The notes below the pieces were generated by a model that saw only the letters and a list, made by a program, of their open reading frames with translations, searched no databases and had not been told where the DNA came from. The position numbers and the translations under genes are program-made. This document shows, one piece after another, positions 35,401 to 43,706 of a DNA stretch of 64,000 nt (position 1 is its first letter; each line of letters starts with the position of its first letter). Source of the DNA: Pseudomonadota bacterium. GTDB lineage: Bacteria; Pseudomonadota; Gammaproteobacteria; Xanthomonadales; Rhodanobacteraceae. The stretch spans positions 1-64,000 of the forward strand of contig JAEWGO010000008.1 of the NCBI GenBank assembly GCA_023388255.1, in the 5' to 3' direction.

Positions 35401-36385
35401 ACACCTTCGCCAGGTAGTAGTTCGAAGCGCCTCCGATGCTGCCGAAGTCGCCACCGACAACCAGCCAGCCGGTGCTGTCCAGAGCGAGAGTCCGCACCAC
35501 GCCATTCGGCCCAGGGTTCCATGCGGCATCCGCGCTTCCAGAACCCGTTCCAGACAACTTCGCAAGGCGACTGCGGGACTGGCCGCCGATATTCATGAAA
35601 TTTCCGCCGGCGTATACAGACTCGCTCGCGTCCACCAGGAGCGTGAGCACGCGTGCGTCCGCCGCCGGATTCCAGTTCGTGTCTACGGCACCCGCGTTCC
35701 CGCCATCAAGCTTCGCAACATAAGAGCGCGACAGACCGCCCATCGTCGTGAAATCGCCGCCGGCATAGAGGGCGCCACTTGCTGAGACCGCCAGCGCGGA
35801 AACTGCTCCATTGGCGTCTGGATTCCATGCCGGATCAGCGGCGCCTACGCCAGTGATGGAAACCTTGGCGATGTTGGCGCGTGGCTGGCCACCGATCTGT
35901 GCAAACCCGCCGCCCACGTACAGGCCACCATGGGAGTCCAGTGCCAATGCGGATCCAGCTGCACCCGGATCCCATAGCGGATCGACCTGACCAACCCCTT
36001 GGCCGGAAATCTTGGCGAGACGCCTCTGCGTACTCCCGATAACCGAGAAACCTCCGGTGGCGTACACCGTCCCATCCGCATCAATGGCGAGTGCCTGAAC
36101 CAGGCCATCGGCTCCCGGGTTCCAGACGGCATCAAGCGCGCCATCCGGCTTCATGCGGGCGAGATTCTTCCGTTCAATTCCATTCACGGAGGTGAAGCTG
36201 CCACCGATGATCACACCGCCGTCGGGCTGCCGCGCGATTGCGTAAACCGTTCCGTTGGTCACCAACTGAAGATTCGGATTCGGCAAGATCGATGGCGTTT
36301 GCGCCCACCCGAACGTACCGAGAAAAACCCCGATCAGGATCAGTATCTCACGCAGCAGTCCGCGCGCTCGAACTCCACTCATCAT
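32432..36385 (-). CDS. Large secreted beta-propeller/Ig/DUF11 protein
   Basis: A 1,317-residue exported protein. After the signal peptide (cleavage near GWA-QTP, about residue 28) come about 13 propeller-like repeats of 50-60 residues, each with YxGGxFxxxGG...AKL...DxxWNP. Two Ig-like domains (TPTGSVTVGDG, GTPSGPVTVGDG) follow, then a cadherin-like segment with SDPDGDPL and a DUF11 domain (DLSISIGNDSEFVVGG). The tag VGIFFDGFDRET, which ends related proteins here, is followed by about 50 unusual residues. The 5' half has lower GC than its surroundings. GGGGAG precedes the ATG pair at 36385/36382. The gene stands alone; its role, adhesion or surface structure, is inferred from domains only. Confidence 0.88.
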   Translation of the reverse strand: MMSGVRARGLLREILILIGVFLGTFGWAQTPSILPNPNLQLVTNGTVYAIARQPDGGVIIGGSFTSVNGIERKNLARMKPDGALDAVWNPGADGLVQALAIDADGTVYATGGFSVIGSTQRRLAKISGQGVGQVDPLWDPGAAGSALALDSHGGLYVGGGFAQIGGQPRANIAKVSITGVGAADPAWNPDANGAVSALAVSASGALYAGGDFTTMGGLSRSYVAKLDGGNAGAVDTNWNPAADARVLTLLVDASESVYAGGNFMNIGGQSRSRLAKLSGTGSGSADAAWNPGPNGVVRTLALDSTGWLVVGGDFGSIGGASNYYLAKVSRTGVGYASGSWRPSLNGPVRALGVSPTGLVYVGGEFAYVVDQPRLAFATFSVDGTQVPLAFDVESPGQVQKLATQPNGGVIVGGTFFKANQQARRNLLRIDANGELDLLWSPLENYPIGALVADASGAVFVGVTGQIYKLTTDATGQAVVKWRTMTNGGVTGLVIDGSGALYAGGVFNAIGNEFRNYVAKIDGNTGVVDTSWNARLNSFGYVRGLAVAADGTLFLGGDFTSAGGVTRSRIAKLNPLGSVDPTWNPGADFSVSALALDPDGTLFASGSFGTIGGQLRRRLAKISGSGVLALDWGPTVNDLVTGLALDGRGSVFVQGSFTTVNGVPRRSIAKLATSGQALLDPDWSLEANGSIDTLALAGERVYVGGAFTSIGGARRDGLAALSREVPAAASSLELTITPTTTVVGQTYMVAFIATAASRTPTGSVTVGDGQGSSCGPVVLSNGTGSCALSSTQAGEFVLTATYTPDTGAFAPSSATAPHAVNRAATTLAIVEHAPERTTPTQPVTVTTGLAVVSPGAGTPSGPVTVGDGVDSCTIAPGGTQCALMLTTRGPRTLTASYAGDGNFNGSSVQVTHHVNRLPLVTAASYATNADGALTVLAAQGVLAQASDPDGDPLTVANAGPITASGIGGKVVLQADGSFVYTPPPYAHGAATFGYTVSDGLEAVSATATITVNFVNHAPHFALASVPKWPAGSSGVQTQVGFATVTDFGAPNETDQHVLAWHLRPLGDPNGIASNVALALDGTLVYTLSGRAGSATFGVRMQDDGGTANGGQDTSDEQTFTITVAAGLDLSISIGNDSEFVVGGAPVEYTIVVHNAGPNDAIGAKVKDLLPPTLVDAVWSCTATAGASCTPAGSGDIDDTVTLPMGASLIYSLIATAVADPEMAVEHSVSVIAPDGLPDLNPANNSATRRNTVGIFFDGFDRETTDAEVGAQGAQAQHAKTQREMAGFLKRRQPHMWQLVVPAYGAWHAGSLRLPHHIR

Positions 36386-36528
36386 CCCGTCTCCCCAGAC
36401 GCTCGATCCATCGAATCTACATCATTGCACAATACAAAAAACCAATCGGTGACATCCCTTGCGAGGAGCGGCGACGTAGCGGTTGCAAAATCACCGACTG
36501 CCGTTACCTCTTCAGCACGCACTGATCC

Positions 36529-36553
36529 TTCCTCTGCGATGGCGGCAGAGGAA
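36529..36553 (-). terminator. Hairpin downstream of serS
   Basis: TTCCTCTGC (36529-36537) and GCAGAGGAA (36545-36553) form a perfect 9-bp stem with a 7-base loop, 11 bases beyond the serS stop. No clear T-run follows, so termination is possible but not certain. The rest of 36386-36563 is AT-richer DNA with no gene. Confidence 0.45.
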
Positions 36554-36563
36554 TCAAAGTCGA

Positions 36564-37841
36564 CTAAGCGATGCGCTCGGCTCCACCCATATATCGGCGC
36601 AACGCTTCCGGAACCGTGATCGAGCCCTCGGCGTTCTGGTAGTTCTCCATCACCGCAATCAGTGCGCGGCCGACAGCGACGCCGGAGCCGTTCAAGGTGT
36701 GCACGAGTTCGGGCTTGCCGGTTTCCGGATTACGCCAACGCGCCTGCATGCGACGCGCCTGGAAATCCGTGCAGTTCGAGCACGAGGAAATCTCGCGCCA
36801 GGTGTTCTGCGACGGCAGCCAGACTTCGAGGTCGAACGTCTTGGTCGCGGTGAAACCCATGTCGCCGGTACACAGCAGCATGCGGCGATACGGCAGGCCG
36901 AGCTTCTCCAGCACGACTTCGGCGCAGCGCGTCATGCGCTCGTGCTCGGCGAAGCTCTCCTCCGGCTTGGCGATGCTGACCAGCTCGACCTTCTCGAACT
37001 GGTGCTGCCGGATCATGCCGCGCGTATCGCGTCCGTGCGAACCCGCCTCGGCACGGAAGCACAGCGAATGTGCGGCCATGCGCAGCGGCAGGCGGTCGGC
37101 ATCGACGATGTCGTCGCGCACGATGTTGGTCAGCGAGACTTCGGCAGTCGGGATCAGGTAGCGCCTCGTCTCGCCGACTTCGGTCGAGAACAGGTCTTCC
37201 TCGAACTTCGGCAACTGGCCGGTGCCCTGCATCGAGTCCGCGTTGACGATCAGCGGCACGTTGCATTCGAGATAGCCGTGCTCGCCGGTGTGCAGATCCA
37301 GCATGAACTGCGCGAGCGCGCGGTGCAGCCGCGCAAGTTCGCCGCGCAGCACGGTGAAGCGCGCGCCGGACAACTTCGCGCCGGTGTCGCCGTCGAGCCA
37401 ACCCTTGTGCGCGCCGAGCTCGACATGATCCTTCACGGTGAAATCGAACGTGCGCGGCGTGCCCCAGCGATGCTGTTCGACGTTGCCGGACTCGTCCGCG
37501 CCGTTCGGCACCGATTCGTGCGGCAGATTCGGCATGCCGAGTGCGATGGCGGCGAGCTTTGCCTGGACATCGGCGAGCTGCTGCTCGTTCGCCTTCAGCT
37601 TGTCACCGATGCCGGCGACCTCAGCCAGCAGCGCGGAAGCATCCTCGCCCTTGCCCTTGGCGATGCCGACTTGCTTCGAGATCGTGTTGCGCCGGCTCTG
37701 CAGCTCCTGCGTCTCGATCTGCGCGCTTTTGCGCTGCGACTCGATCGCTTCGAGGCTGGCGGTGTCGAGGATGTAGCCGCGCGTGGCGAGGCGCGCGGCG
37801 GTGTCGGCGAGATGGCCGCGCAACAGGGCCGGATCGAGCAT
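36564..37841 (-). CDS. serS: Seryl-tRNA synthetase
   Basis: This class II synthetase charges tRNA-Ser. The 425 residues are the usual length. The N-terminal coiled coil (about 30-105) is followed by motif 2 around FRAEAGSHGRDTRGMIRQHQFEKVEL and motif 3 in NGSGVAVGRALIAVMENYQ; TGQLPKFEEDLF precedes them. It appears to be a single-gene unit here, with the MFS gene upstream on the same strand after an 84-base gap. Confidence 0.97.
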   Translation of the reverse strand: MLDPALLRGHLADTAARLATRGYILDTASLEAIESQRKSAQIETQELQSRRNTISKQVGIAKGKGEDASALLAEVAGIGDKLKANEQQLADVQAKLAAIALGMPNLPHESVPNGADESGNVEQHRWGTPRTFDFTVKDHVELGAHKGWLDGDTGAKLSGARFTVLRGELARLHRALAQFMLDLHTGEHGYLECNVPLIVNADSMQGTGQLPKFEEDLFSTEVGETRRYLIPTAEVSLTNIVRDDIVDADRLPLRMAAHSLCFRAEAGSHGRDTRGMIRQHQFEKVELVSIAKPEESFAEHERMTRCAEVVLEKLGLPYRRMLLCTGDMGFTATKTFDLEVWLPSQNTWREISSCSNCTDFQARRMQARWRNPETGKPELVHTLNGSGVAVGRALIAVMENYQNAEGSITVPEALRRYMGGAERIA

Positions 37842-37925
37842 GGTCGTTCCACAAGTTGGACAGTCGCCGATTATCGTGGCTCGACCTCGGCCCGCGCAAA
37901 CCGATCCACCGATGAGCGCGTATGA

Positions 37926-39116
37926 CTACGATGCCGCGCGCTCGTCGATATCGTCACGTGGCACCCAGAATCGCAGAAGCAGTGCCGCCGAAAGCGCGCA
38001 GCCGGCGCCGAACGCGAACGCCGCGAACGGCGACAGGGTCGCCCACAGCCAGCCGAACAACAGCGAGGCCGGCAGCAGGAATACGCCGGCGACGAGGTTG
38101 TACCAGCCGAACGCGGTGCCGATGCGCTCGCGCGGAACCATGTCCGCGACCAGCGCCTTCTCGGTGCCTTCGAGCGCCGCGGTGACCACACCGTAGCCGG
38201 CGAACGCGAGCCACAAGGCCCAGTCCGCTCCCGGCAACAGGCCGATGACCAGATACGCGATCGCGTACGCGGTCCATGCGATGCCGAGCGTGCGCGCCCT
38301 GCCGAAAGCATCCGACAGCGCCGACAGCGGCGTCGACAGGATCGCCGCGACCAGCGAGAACAACGCCCACATCAGGGTGACGCGCGTCGCACTGGCGCCG
38401 AGTTCGTTTGCGCGCAGCAGCAGGAACATGTTCGACGAATTGCCGAGCGTGAACAACGCGAGCACGAGCAGGTAGCGACGGAACGGTCGCGGCAGTCCAT
38501 TGAAGGTCCAACTCACCGGCGTCTTGCTGCGCGCGGCAGGATGCTCGGGTTCCGGCACTGCGAATGCCAGCGCCAGCACGATCAGCGCCGGCACGACCGC
38601 GAGCAGGAACACATGGCGCAGCTCCACGCCGAACGCGAGCAGCGCCGCCGCGGCGAGCGGCCCGATCACCGCGCCGAAGTTGTCCATCGCACGATGGAAG
38701 CCGAACGCGAGACCACGCTGGCCCGGCTCGACGCTGAGGCTGATCAGCGCATCGCGTGGCGCCGAGCGCAGACCCTTGCCGACGCGATCGGCGAAGCGGC
38801 AGGCGAGCACGCCGAACCAGCTCGTCGCGATGCCGATCAGCGGCCGCGCGAAACCGGCAATGCCATAGCCGGCGATGACCCACGCGCGCACCTTGCCGCT
38901 GCGATCGGCGAGCACGCCTGCAAACAGTTTGAGCAGGCTCGACACCGCTTCAGCGATACCCTCGATCAAACCGAGCGCCTTCGGGCCAGCCATCAATACC
39001 GACGCCAGATATAGCGGCACCAGCGGATAGATCATGTCGCTGGCGGCGTCGTTGAACAAGCTGATGATTGCGACCAGCCAGACCGTGCGCGGCAACGCGC
39101 GGATAGCGCCGATCAT
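37926..39116 (-). CDS. MFS transporter
   Basis: A 396-residue major facilitator with about 12 hydrophobic segments. The loop 2-3 region ADRSGKVRAWVIAGYG and the DRVGKGLRSAPRDALISLS segment resemble a sub-group of bacterial MFS proteins of unknown substrate, usually annotated as permeases or efflux proteins. The start at 39116 has GAGGAA upstream; an in-frame start further up would add a long polar stretch. Nothing nearby reveals the substrate. Confidence 0.88.
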   Translation of the reverse strand: MIGAIRALPRTVWLVAIISLFNDAASDMIYPLVPLYLASVLMAGPKALGLIEGIAEAVSSLLKLFAGVLADRSGKVRAWVIAGYGIAGFARPLIGIATSWFGVLACRFADRVGKGLRSAPRDALISLSVEPGQRGLAFGFHRAMDNFGAVIGPLAAAALLAFGVELRHVFLLAVVPALIVLALAFAVPEPEHPAARSKTPVSWTFNGLPRPFRRYLLVLALFTLGNSSNMFLLLRANELGASATRVTLMWALFSLVAAILSTPLSALSDAFGRARTLGIAWTAYAIAYLVIGLLPGADWALWLAFAGYGVVTAALEGTEKALVADMVPRERIGTAFGWYNLVAGVFLLPASLLFGWLWATLSPFAAFAFGAGCALSAALLLRFWVPRDDIDERAAS

Positions 39117-39263
39117 CGGAACCGTTCCTCGCCGCGCATCGCGTGCACTCTCCCCGGATTCGGTGATTGTGACCTGCGCGCGCCGCGGTCCGGGCAGAGC
39201 AGGCGGTCGTCGGTCGCAGGTCGAAATCAAACCGGTCGCGCTGAGCGCGCCCAGCCTACGTCG

Positions 39264-40613
39264 CTATTCTCCACTGCCGCGCCGCGCGTTGCGGCGTGCG
39301 GCGCGCAACTCGTCCAGCTTGCTGCGGAACTGCCCTTCCAGCCCGCGCTCGGTCGGCGCGTAGAACGTGGTGTCGGCGAGCGCATCCGGCAGGCATTGCT
39401 GGTCGAGCGCGATGCCGCCTTCGGCATCGTGGTCGTACTGGTAGCCCTGGCCGTAGCCCAAGCCTTTCATCAATTTCGTCGGTGCGTTGCGCAGGTGCAT
39501 CGGCACGTCGAGCGTGCCGGTTGCTCGCACGATCTCGCGCGCCGTGTTGAACGCCGCATAGGCCGCATTGCTCTTCGGCGCAACGGCCAGATAGATCGCG
39601 AGTTCGGCAAGGCCGAGTTCGCCTTCCGGGCTGCCGAGGCGGTCGTAGGTTTCCCACGCATCGAGCGCCATCCGCCACGCTCGCGGATCGGCCAGGCCGA
39701 TGTCCTCGACTGCCATGCGCGTCAGCCGCCGCGCGAGATAGCTGCGGTCGCAGCCGCCATCGAGCATGCGCGTGAGCCAGTACAGCGCCGCATCCGGGTC
39801 GGACGAGCGCACCGACTTGTGCAGCGCCGAAATCTGGTCGTAGAACTGCTCGCCGCCCTTGTCGAAGCGGCGCGTGCGGTCGGCCAGCACCTGTTCGAGC
39901 GTGGCCTGGTCGACCACGCCGTCGCTGGCCAGCTCGGCAGCGATTTCGAGGAAGGTCAGCGCTCGCCGCACGTCGCCGTCGGCAGCCTGCGCCATCGTCG
40001 CCAGCGAAGTGTCGTCGACCTGAAGATCGAGTGCGCCGAGGCCGCGTTCGCGATCGGCCAGCGCGCGCCGCAGCGCCGCGCCGATCGCCTCGGGCGGCAC
40101 GGCTTCCATCACGTGCACGCGACAGCGCGACAGCAGCGCCGAGTTCAACTCGAACGACGGATTCTCGGTGGTCGCACCGACGAACACGATCACGCCCTTC
40201 TCGATATGCGGCAGGAACGCGTCCTGCTGCACCTTGTTGAAACGATGCACCTCGTCGACGAACAGCACCGTGCGCCGCCCCTGCGCGAACCGCACTTCCG
40301 CGTCGGCCAACGCGGCGCGCACGTCGGGCAGGCCGGACAGCACCGCCGAAATCGCCTGGAACTCCGCGTCGGCGTACCGCGCCAGCAACAACGCGAGCGT
40401 GGTCTTGCCGCAGCCGGGCGGCCCCCACAGGATCATCGAATGCACGTGGCCCGCCTCGATCGCGCGGCGCAGCGGCGTCCTCGCGTCGACCAACCGCTGC
40501 TGGCCGACGATCTCGTCGAGCGTGCGCGGGCGCATGCGCTCGGCCAGCGGCTTCAGGCCTTCCGGCTCGGCGAACAATCCGTTGGCATGGGGTGAAGGTT
40601 TGCGGCGAGCCAT
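39264..40613 (-). CDS. rarA: Replication-associated recombination protein RarA (MgsA)
   Basis: This AAA+ ATPase acts at stalled replication forks. The 449 residues hold Walker A GPPGCGKTT (64-72), Walker B VLFVDEVHRF, sensor-1 GATTENPSFEL and the C-terminal MgsA tetramerisation region with GYQYDHDAEGG. The ATG at 40613 starts the conserved protein; an ATG 45 bases upstream adds unconserved sequence. Confidence 0.95.
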   Translation of the reverse strand: MARRKPSPHANGLFAEPEGLKPLAERMRPRTLDEIVGQQRLVDARTPLRRAIEAGHVHSMILWGPPGCGKTTLALLLARYADAEFQAISAVLSGLPDVRAALADAEVRFAQGRRTVLFVDEVHRFNKVQQDAFLPHIEKGVIVFVGATTENPSFELNSALLSRCRVHVMEAVPPEAIGAALRRALADRERGLGALDLQVDDTSLATMAQAADGDVRRALTFLEIAAELASDGVVDQATLEQVLADRTRRFDKGGEQFYDQISALHKSVRSSDPDAALYWLTRMLDGGCDRSYLARRLTRMAVEDIGLADPRAWRMALDAWETYDRLGSPEGELGLAELAIYLAVAPKSNAAYAAFNTAREIVRATGTLDVPMHLRNAPTKLMKGLGYGQGYQYDHDAEGGIALDQQCLPDALADTTFYAPTERGLEGQFRSKLDELRAARRNARRGSGE

Positions 40614-40758
40614 GTGCGGATCATACGAAAAAGCCCTGCGAGTTGGACTCAGCGGCACCCATCGCGCACTTCTTCGCGCCGCAGTGATGGCTTTTCGCGC
40701 GCCGTTCCGTATCCCTCAAGGAGACCAACGCGGAACGAGACACAGCGTGCAAATCCCC

Positions 40759-41529
40759 ATGAACATCACCCACTCGCGGCACCGCCGGCGCGCGGCGCTG
40801 TTCGTTGCCACCTGCCTGATGCTGGCCGGTCCAGCGCTGCTGCACGTGCCCACGGCGCGCGCCGCGGACAGCGGCGGCAAGCCCGTATTCGGCGTACTGA
40901 AGTTCCAGGACGAGACCGGCGCGCTGCCATTCCAGGGCGGCATCGGACGCGTGCTCACCAATATCCTGACCAATGAAATGGCGGCGCGCCCGAGTTTCAC
41001 CGTGGTCGAGCGGCGGCGCCTGCAGGCGATCCTGGAAGAGCAGGATCTCGGCGCATCCGGCCGCCTGCGCCCCGGCGATGGCGCGCGCATCGGCGAGTTG
41101 AGCGGCGCGCAATACCTCGTCATGGGCACGGTCACCGCGTTCGAGGAAGGCGTCGAGAAGAAAAGCGCGCGCGGCTTCCTCGGCGGCATCGGCGGTTCGC
41201 GCGAATCGAGCACCGCATATCTGGCGATCGACCTGCGCGTGGTCGACACCAGCAGCGGCGAAATCGCGCAGGCCCGAACCATCGAAGGGCGCACGACCAA
41301 GACCGCCTCCTCGGTCAGCCTCGCCGCCGGTGGCGCCGGATTCGGCTACGAATCGCTGCACAACGAAGCGCTGGCCAAGGTCGTTCGCGCGGCGATCATC
41401 GAAGTCATCGACTATCTCGAATGCACGATGGTCAGGCGCGATGCCTGCGTCGCAACCTATGCGGACAAGGAGCAACGGCGTATCGAAGGCACGCGCAAGG
41501 CGATCAAGCTCGATGGGGGCATCCGATGA
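40759..41529 (+). CDS. CsgG/HfaB-family secreted protein
   Basis: A 256-residue exported protein with a Sec signal (cleavage near ARA-ADS, about residue 36). The core matches the CsgG family: VLTNILTNEMAARPSFTVVERRRLQAILEEQDLGASG, then GAQYLVMGTVTAFEE. It has no lipobox cysteine, so it is not a CsgG-type lipoprotein. The C-terminus carries two cysteines (YLECTMV, DACVATY). GTG at 40747 is an alternative start. Its stop overlaps the next gene's ATG, so the two are a coupled pair. No curli subunit gene is nearby; a periplasmic or outer-membrane assembly role is inference. Confidence 0.85.
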   Translation: MNITHSRHRRRAALFVATCLMLAGPALLHVPTARAADSGGKPVFGVLKFQDETGALPFQGGIGRVLTNILTNEMAARPSFTVVERRRLQAILEEQDLGASGRLRPGDGARIGELSGAQYLVMGTVTAFEEGVEKKSARGFLGGIGGSRESSTAYLAIDLRVVDTSSGEIAQARTIEGRTTKTASSVSLAAGGAGFGYESLHNEALAKVVRAAIIEVIDYLECTMVRRDACVATYADKEQRRIEGTRKAIKLDGGIR

Positions 41530-42584
41530 CGGTCGCGGATATCCATCGCCGTCGCACGCCTGCGGCAACGACACGGCTGCTCGCGGGCATCCTGCTCGGC
41601 TGGGGCGTTGCCAACGCGGCCACGGTGCTGGAATACACACGCGACGGCGAGTGCGCGACCGAGTTCGAGCGCATGGCGATCAGCGGACTGCATGCGCGCA
41701 TCGACATGCGAGTGGAAGGGATGTCGATGTCGACGCTGTTCGACGATGACGAGCAGGTCATGCATCAGTTGATGCACGACACGCGCACTTACATGACGAT
41801 GGAATCCGACGACGATGCCGTCGATTTCACCAGCGATGTCGGCAGAAGCGTGTCGCTGCATGCCGAGAAGCAGACGAAGGCGATCACCGGCATGGACAAC
41901 GCACAAGGCATGGCCGCGTTCCGCGAAATGCAAGTCGCCGCGTGCCCGGAGATGGCTGCACTCGGCTTCTCCGATCCCGACTACGCCGAAGCGGCGCAGC
42001 GCTGCGCGCAGAAAATGGCGAGCGCGCCACCGGTTGCCGATGGGGATCGTCGCAAGGCGATCGAGCAGCGGGTGCAACAACGAGAAACTCGCCCCCTCGC
42101 GCCCGCCGCGACCGGCGCCGGAGCGCCGGTGAAATGGTCGACGACGACGGCCGAACGCGCCGACGTGCCAGAGAAGATCGATGCCCATGCCTGCACGCGC
42201 GAGCGGATCATGCGCGGCCACGTGGTGCTTCGCGAGGACTGCATGGCGACGGTGGATTCGCTCGGACTGGAACCGCGCGCGGAGCGCCGACTGAAGCGCA
42301 TCGCCAAGGTCGGCAAGGGCATGGGTGAAGGCATCGCCAGCCTGCATCCGGAAGCCGATGCGGAACGCGTGGGCCCGCCGGCGATCAGCCTCGAACGCAC
42401 CTGCTATCGCGACGGCGCCGCCAGCGGTCACGCACGCCTCCAGATCCGCGTGGATGCAACGGTCGATACCGACACGTTCGAGCTGCCGCCAGGATATGCG
42501 CCACTGCAGATGCCGCGTCCCGCTGATGCATCGCCGGCGCAGGCGCTCGAATTGCTGCAACGGTCCGGCACGCGGCAGCGCTGA
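41526..42584 (+). CDS. Secreted protein of unknown function coupled to the CsgG-family gene
   Basis: A 352-residue protein starts at the ATG overlapping the CsgG-family stop. A signal-like hydrophobic segment (about 17-31, GILLGWGVANAA) follows a basic N-terminus. The middle is rich in Met, Asp and Lys. The segment from GLHARIDMRVEGMSM through VMHQLMHD resembles a DUF4412-like beta-sheet domain, though I am not certain. Four cysteines are spaced through the protein (GECATEF, AACPEM, AQRCAQK, HACTRE and later ones), so disulfides are likely. Function unknown; translational coupling makes it a probable partner of the CsgG-like protein. Confidence 0.8.
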   Translation: MTVADIHRRRTPAATTRLLAGILLGWGVANAATVLEYTRDGECATEFERMAISGLHARIDMRVEGMSMSTLFDDDEQVMHQLMHDTRTYMTMESDDDAVDFTSDVGRSVSLHAEKQTKAITGMDNAQGMAAFREMQVAACPEMAALGFSDPDYAEAAQRCAQKMASAPPVADGDRRKAIEQRVQQRETRPLAPAATGAGAPVKWSTTTAERADVPEKIDAHACTRERIMRGHVVLREDCMATVDSLGLEPRAERRLKRIAKVGKGMGEGIASLHPEADAERVGPPAISLERTCYRDGAASGHARLQIRVDATVDTDTFELPPGYAPLQMPRPADASPAQALELLQRSGTRQR

Positions 42585-42633
42585 AGCGCACATGCTCTAT
42601 CTTGCGGAAGAGGCGACATCGAGGGCGGGGTGA

Positions 42634-42696
42634 GGGCATCGGAGCGCACCACTCCGATCGCCCTCGCACCGGCCCTCTCCCGCAAGCGGGAGAGGG
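42634..42696. repeat. Composite palindromic repeat
   Basis: Two hairpins stand side by side: ATCGGAG...CTCCGAT (42638-42644 and 42652-42658), then CCCTCTCCCGC-AA-GCGGGAGAGGG (42673-42696), an 11-bp perfect stem. Converging genes end on both sides. The second palindrome recurs in variant form at 615-634, 14438-14456 and 63396-63419. Confidence 0.65.
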
Positions 42697-42752
42697 AGCA
42701 CGGAGCGCTCCAACACAAGAGGAAGAAAGAGAGGATCGGCAGCGGCGCGTTC

Positions 42753-43706
42753 CTAGAACCAGACGCGCACGCCAGCAACCCATTGCATCTCGCTCGCGTC
42801 GCCGCCGTCCGCACGCGCGAAGTCGGCGCTGCGGCCGAAGCGGCGTGACCATTCGACACCGACATACGGCGCGAACTCGCGACGGATCTCATAACGCAGG
42901 CGCAAGCCGAACGCGGCGTCGGACAAGCCCGATCCGATGTGCAGAGCGGGATCGTCCTTGCCGTATGCGTTGAGTTCGAAACGCGGTTGCAGCACCCATC
43001 GCTGCGTCAGCAGCGCCTCGTATTCGGCCTCGAAGCGCAGCGCCGTGCGGCCCTGTTCGCCGACATATGCCGTCGCCGCCAACTCGAACCAGTACGGTGC
43101 AAGCCCCTGCACGCCGAACGCGGCCCAGGTGCGATCAGGACCGCGCCCGAAATCCCGGCGCACACCAAGCTGGCTGTCCCAGAACGGCGCGATTGCGTGG
43201 CTCCACAGCAATTCTGCGTCTGCATGCTCGAACGCGCCGTTCTGACGCACGCCTTCGCTGCGCAACCAGAACTTGTCGAAATCGCCGCCGAGCCAACCCT
43301 GCGCACTCCATGCGGTCGCGCTGTTGCCGTCGCCGGCAACGTGTTCGAGGCGATCGAGCGCGAACATCCCGAACGTCGCGCGATCGTCCATGCCCATCAC
43401 TTCAACCATCTGCGCATACGACATCGCGCCCATTTCGCGAGCCGGAGCGGGTGGCGGAACATGATCGGATGGCGGCAACGATCCGGCCTCCTGCGGCATC
43501 GCGTGATGCATGCCACCGTGATCCATGCTGCCGTGATCCTTGCCGCCGTGATCCATCGCGGCATGGTCGGCTCCGTGCGCCGATGGCGCGGGCTTCTTCG
43601 CTGTCGTCTCGTGGGCGTGCGCATCTTGCGACTGCGCACCCGCGCAAGTGCCCCACGCCAACGCGATTGCAGCCGCGAGGCATCGATGATTCCGATGGAT
43701 CGTCAT
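42753..43706 (-). CDS. copB: Copper resistance outer-membrane protein CopB
   Basis: A 317-residue outer-membrane copper-resistance protein. After a signal peptide (about 1-24) comes a His/Met-rich linker (HAAMDHGGKDHGSMDHGG, residues about 45-70) that should bind copper. A beta-rich domain follows (DRLEHVAGDG onward) ending in VAGVRVWF with a terminal phenylalanine, typical of outer-membrane barrels. Its ATG overlaps the copA stop, so the two are coupled. Confidence 0.94.
   Translation of the reverse strand: MTIHRNHRCLAAAIALAWGTCAGAQSQDAHAHETTAKKPAPSAHGADHAAMDHGGKDHGSMDHGGMHHAMPQEAGSLPPSDHVPPPAPAREMGAMSYAQMVEVMGMDDRATFGMFALDRLEHVAGDGNSATAWSAQGWLGGDFDKFWLRSEGVRQNGAFEHADAELLWSHAIAPFWDSQLGVRRDFGRGPDRTWAAFGVQGLAPYWFELAATAYVGEQGRTALRFEAEYEALLTQRWVLQPRFELNAYGKDDPALHIGSGLSDAAFGLRLRYEIRREFAPYVGVEWSRRFGRSADFARADGGDASEMQWVAGVRVWF

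Noticed and set aside
34186..36144. CRISPR-like array suggested by regular spacing in the large secreted-protein gene.
   Set aside because: The periodicity comes from protein repeats of 50-60 residues; DNA repeats are degenerate and in frame, with no spacers.
32205..36480. Genomic island integrated at tRNA-Leu.
   Set aside because: The adjacent large gene has lower GC, but there is no integrase, no second copy of the tRNA 3' end, and only one gene in the segment.
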